A stretch of DNA of 57,733 nucleotides from B2-G16 sp964528085 (lineage in GTDB: Bacteria > Bipolaricaulota > Bipolaricaulia > UBA7950 > UBA9294). Positions 56,671 through 57,733 of this stretch are shown piece by piece. The DNA is taken from contig CAZGRE010000003.1 in assembly GCA_964528085.1 (NCBI GenBank), positions 1 through 57,733 of the forward strand, read 5' to 3'. Position numbers and translations under genes: made by a program. The notes under the pieces are model-generated. The model was not told the origin of the DNA and made no database searches. It worked only from the letters and a program-made list of their open reading frames with translations. How positions within the stretch are numbered: the stretch's first letter is position 1; the number at the start of each line of letters is the position of its first letter.

Positions 56671-57645
56671 TTGGAGCCTTTTGATGAGCTTCTAACTGAT
56701 GATGTTCTATATTTGTTGCTGCACGTGGAGGATTCCACTCTTCATGAAAGTGGTTCTCAAGATTTCTACAGGGCTGCCGTGGATAGGATGGCTGGGACAA
56801 CAGGTTTTCAAATTGACTACCGGACCATCAACCTCGAGCCCCGAATGTCAAGACGTTTCATTTTGTCTCTTCCCTCTGCTGAGCACAATGGCTTCCAAGC
56901 TCTTAAGGTAGCCCAGACGATCGTTTACTGTCAATGGGCAATGAGTGGTCCTTTGATCATGATAGACGACCCGTTCTTTGTCCTCCCAATTCCGCCCTAC
57001 TGCGTCGATGGAGAGAGGATCCAATTGAGCGCGCTGAAGACCTTTATCACTGGAGCTTTAGGCAATAGCGAGGGGAATGTATTTATTCACACGCAGCTTC
57101 TATTGACAGGGAGCTCATCAGCATTCAGATCTGCTGCTGCATGGCGTCTTGCATCCGTTGCCTTTGGCGATCAGCGACTCGAGAGAGCCATTCGCCACCT
57201 GGTTGATAGCCAGATGGATTTCTACGCCTATCCGGGTGAGATTCCTGAACTGTTAGGACATGCCAAGTACTCGGGATATAGATGGTGGGAATGGACTAGA
57301 CTTGAGAGAGCGTTGATTAGCGCATATAGCGCCGTTGAGGCGTTAGTTGGGGATCCTCCTCGAAAAGTGAGTAAGCTCCGTCGGAAACTCCGTTTCAAGC
57401 ATCACATTGACCCTGATAGGAAGTTCGGAGAGTTGCTGCATTTAAAAGGGTTAACGGTGGCTCAGATGGTTCATAGTATGCAACGAGCACGCGATGAAAA
57501 GGCTGCACATGGCTCCACAGCTGATGGCTCCCTAACCCTTGCCGAACTGTTAGAGTATCAATCACTCGCGCGGTATTTGGTCTTAGTTCATGCTGAGCAC
57601 AGCTTGGGGGAACCACTGTATCAACCTGGATTTGTGGAGGAGTGA
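56671..57645 (+). CDS. Hypothetical protein with HEPN-like C-terminal region, foreign composition
   Basis: This 324-residue frame starts at TTG 56671. The N-terminal ~190 residues are unrecognised, with a long conserved-looking stretch FQALKVAQTIVYCQWAMSGPLIMIDDP. The C-terminal ~130 are helical (WWEWTRLERALISAYSAVEALVG, then SMQRARDEKAAHGSTADG), in which Arg274-X5-His280 resembles the Rx4-6H motif of HEPN ribonucleases, placed where ApeA-like HEPN proteins have it. G+C is about half, far below the neighbours. No partner antitoxin is seen before the window ends. The function is unproven. Confidence 0.6.
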   Translation: MEPFDELLTDDVLYLLLHVEDSTLHESGSQDFYRAAVDRMAGTTGFQIDYRTINLEPRMSRRFILSLPSAEHNGFQALKVAQTIVYCQWAMSGPLIMIDDPFFVLPIPPYCVDGERIQLSALKTFITGALGNSEGNVFIHTQLLLTGSSSAFRSAAAWRLASVAFGDQRLERAIRHLVDSQMDFYAYPGEIPELLGHAKYSGYRWWEWTRLERALISAYSAVEALVGDPPRKVSKLRRKLRFKHHIDPDRKFGELLHLKGLTVAQMVHSMQRARDEKAAHGSTADGSLTLAELLEYQSLARYLVLVHAEHSLGEPLYQPGFVEE

Positions 57646-57733
57646 GCGTGGTGTAGGGGGCAGGTTTTCGCTCTTGGTATGGGACGGCACTCAAATCTTC
57701 ACTTTCGTTGTTCCTTTGCCAGGCGTTCGCGAT

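Noticed and set aside
1..57733. CRISPR arrays, insertion sequences, phage genes, integrase or attachment sites
   Set aside because: I looked for regular direct repeats, transposase or integrase motifs and repeats at the ends of the tRNA genes and found none.

Overview
This 57.7 kb window is a dense piece of bacterial chromosome with high G+C (roughly two thirds G+C where I sampled it). About 55 protein genes and three tRNA genes are recognisable, most intergenic gaps are short or absent, and no phage, insertion sequence or CRISPR array was seen. Gene content suggests a thermophilic or moderately thermophilic anaerobic fermenter: an aldehyde:ferredoxin oxidoreductase, an NfnAB/SudAB-like flavoprotein pair, an ATP-type PEP carboxykinase, and a Thermotoga-like heterodimeric ABC exporter. 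I guess a deep-branching phylum such as Bipolaricaulota (Acetothermia) or a relative of Thermotogota. This is inference from gene content; no 16S or ribosomal protein gene is present to test it.

Layout. 1-3.8 kb (minus): a sugar ABC importer operon (permease, binding protein, permease) ending in a metallophosphatase cut by the window edge. 3.8-8.5 kb: a DMT permease facing a heterodimeric ABC exporter. 8.6-11.2 kb: a NitT/TauT/thiamine-precursor-type ABC importer. 11.2 kb: NAD kinase. 12.1-23.9 kb: a long, tightly overlapping run of housekeeping genes (pdxS-pdxT-gap-comF-MBL hydrolase-dnaG-rpoD-miaA-nnr-tatD-pckA). 23.9-25.8 kb: a regulator/bactofilin operon with a strong promoter and two near-identical operator-like sites. 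25.8-33 kb: MFS exporter, dihydrolipoyl dehydrogenase, nfo-talC-transketolase C-half, an antiporter and a THEP1-type NTPase. 33-38.2 kb: DNA polymerase IV, an exported beta-rich protein, a Nudix hydrolase and an NfnAB-like pair. 38.3-42.5 kb: a D-amino-acid/acyl-amino-acid block (PLP deaminase, Memo-like protein, Asp/Glu racemase, M20 amidohydrolase) and yidD. 42.5-49.5 kb: Hsp20 with a variant CIRCE operator, NAD synthetase, a pseudouridine synthase, an acetyltransferase-like protein, a DUF4384 lipoprotein-like protein, a methyltransferase, coaE and a cold shock protein. 50-53.5 kb: three tRNAs, an HtrA protease, a PP-loop ATPase and folE. 53.6-56.4 kb: an aldehyde ferredoxin oxidoreductase coupled to a degenerate racemase. 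56.5-57.7 kb: a lower-G+C island with a HEPN-like protein of foreign appearance.

Shared themes. NAD(P) supply and repair recurs (nadK, nadE, the NAD(P)HX repair enzyme, the NfnAB-like pair, a Nudix protein). Translation starts fall into two classes: operon-internal starts with a Shine-Dalgarno sequence and ATGA/GTGA overlaps, and first genes whose start codon sits exactly 6 nt after the -10 box, implying leaderless mRNAs (nadK, nfo, yidD, nadE). Four convergent gene pairs overlap by exactly 4 bp at shared stop codons. The most distinctive regulatory site is at 23.85-23.97 kb, with two operator-like repeats 94 bp apart upstream of the DUF4004/bactofilin operon.
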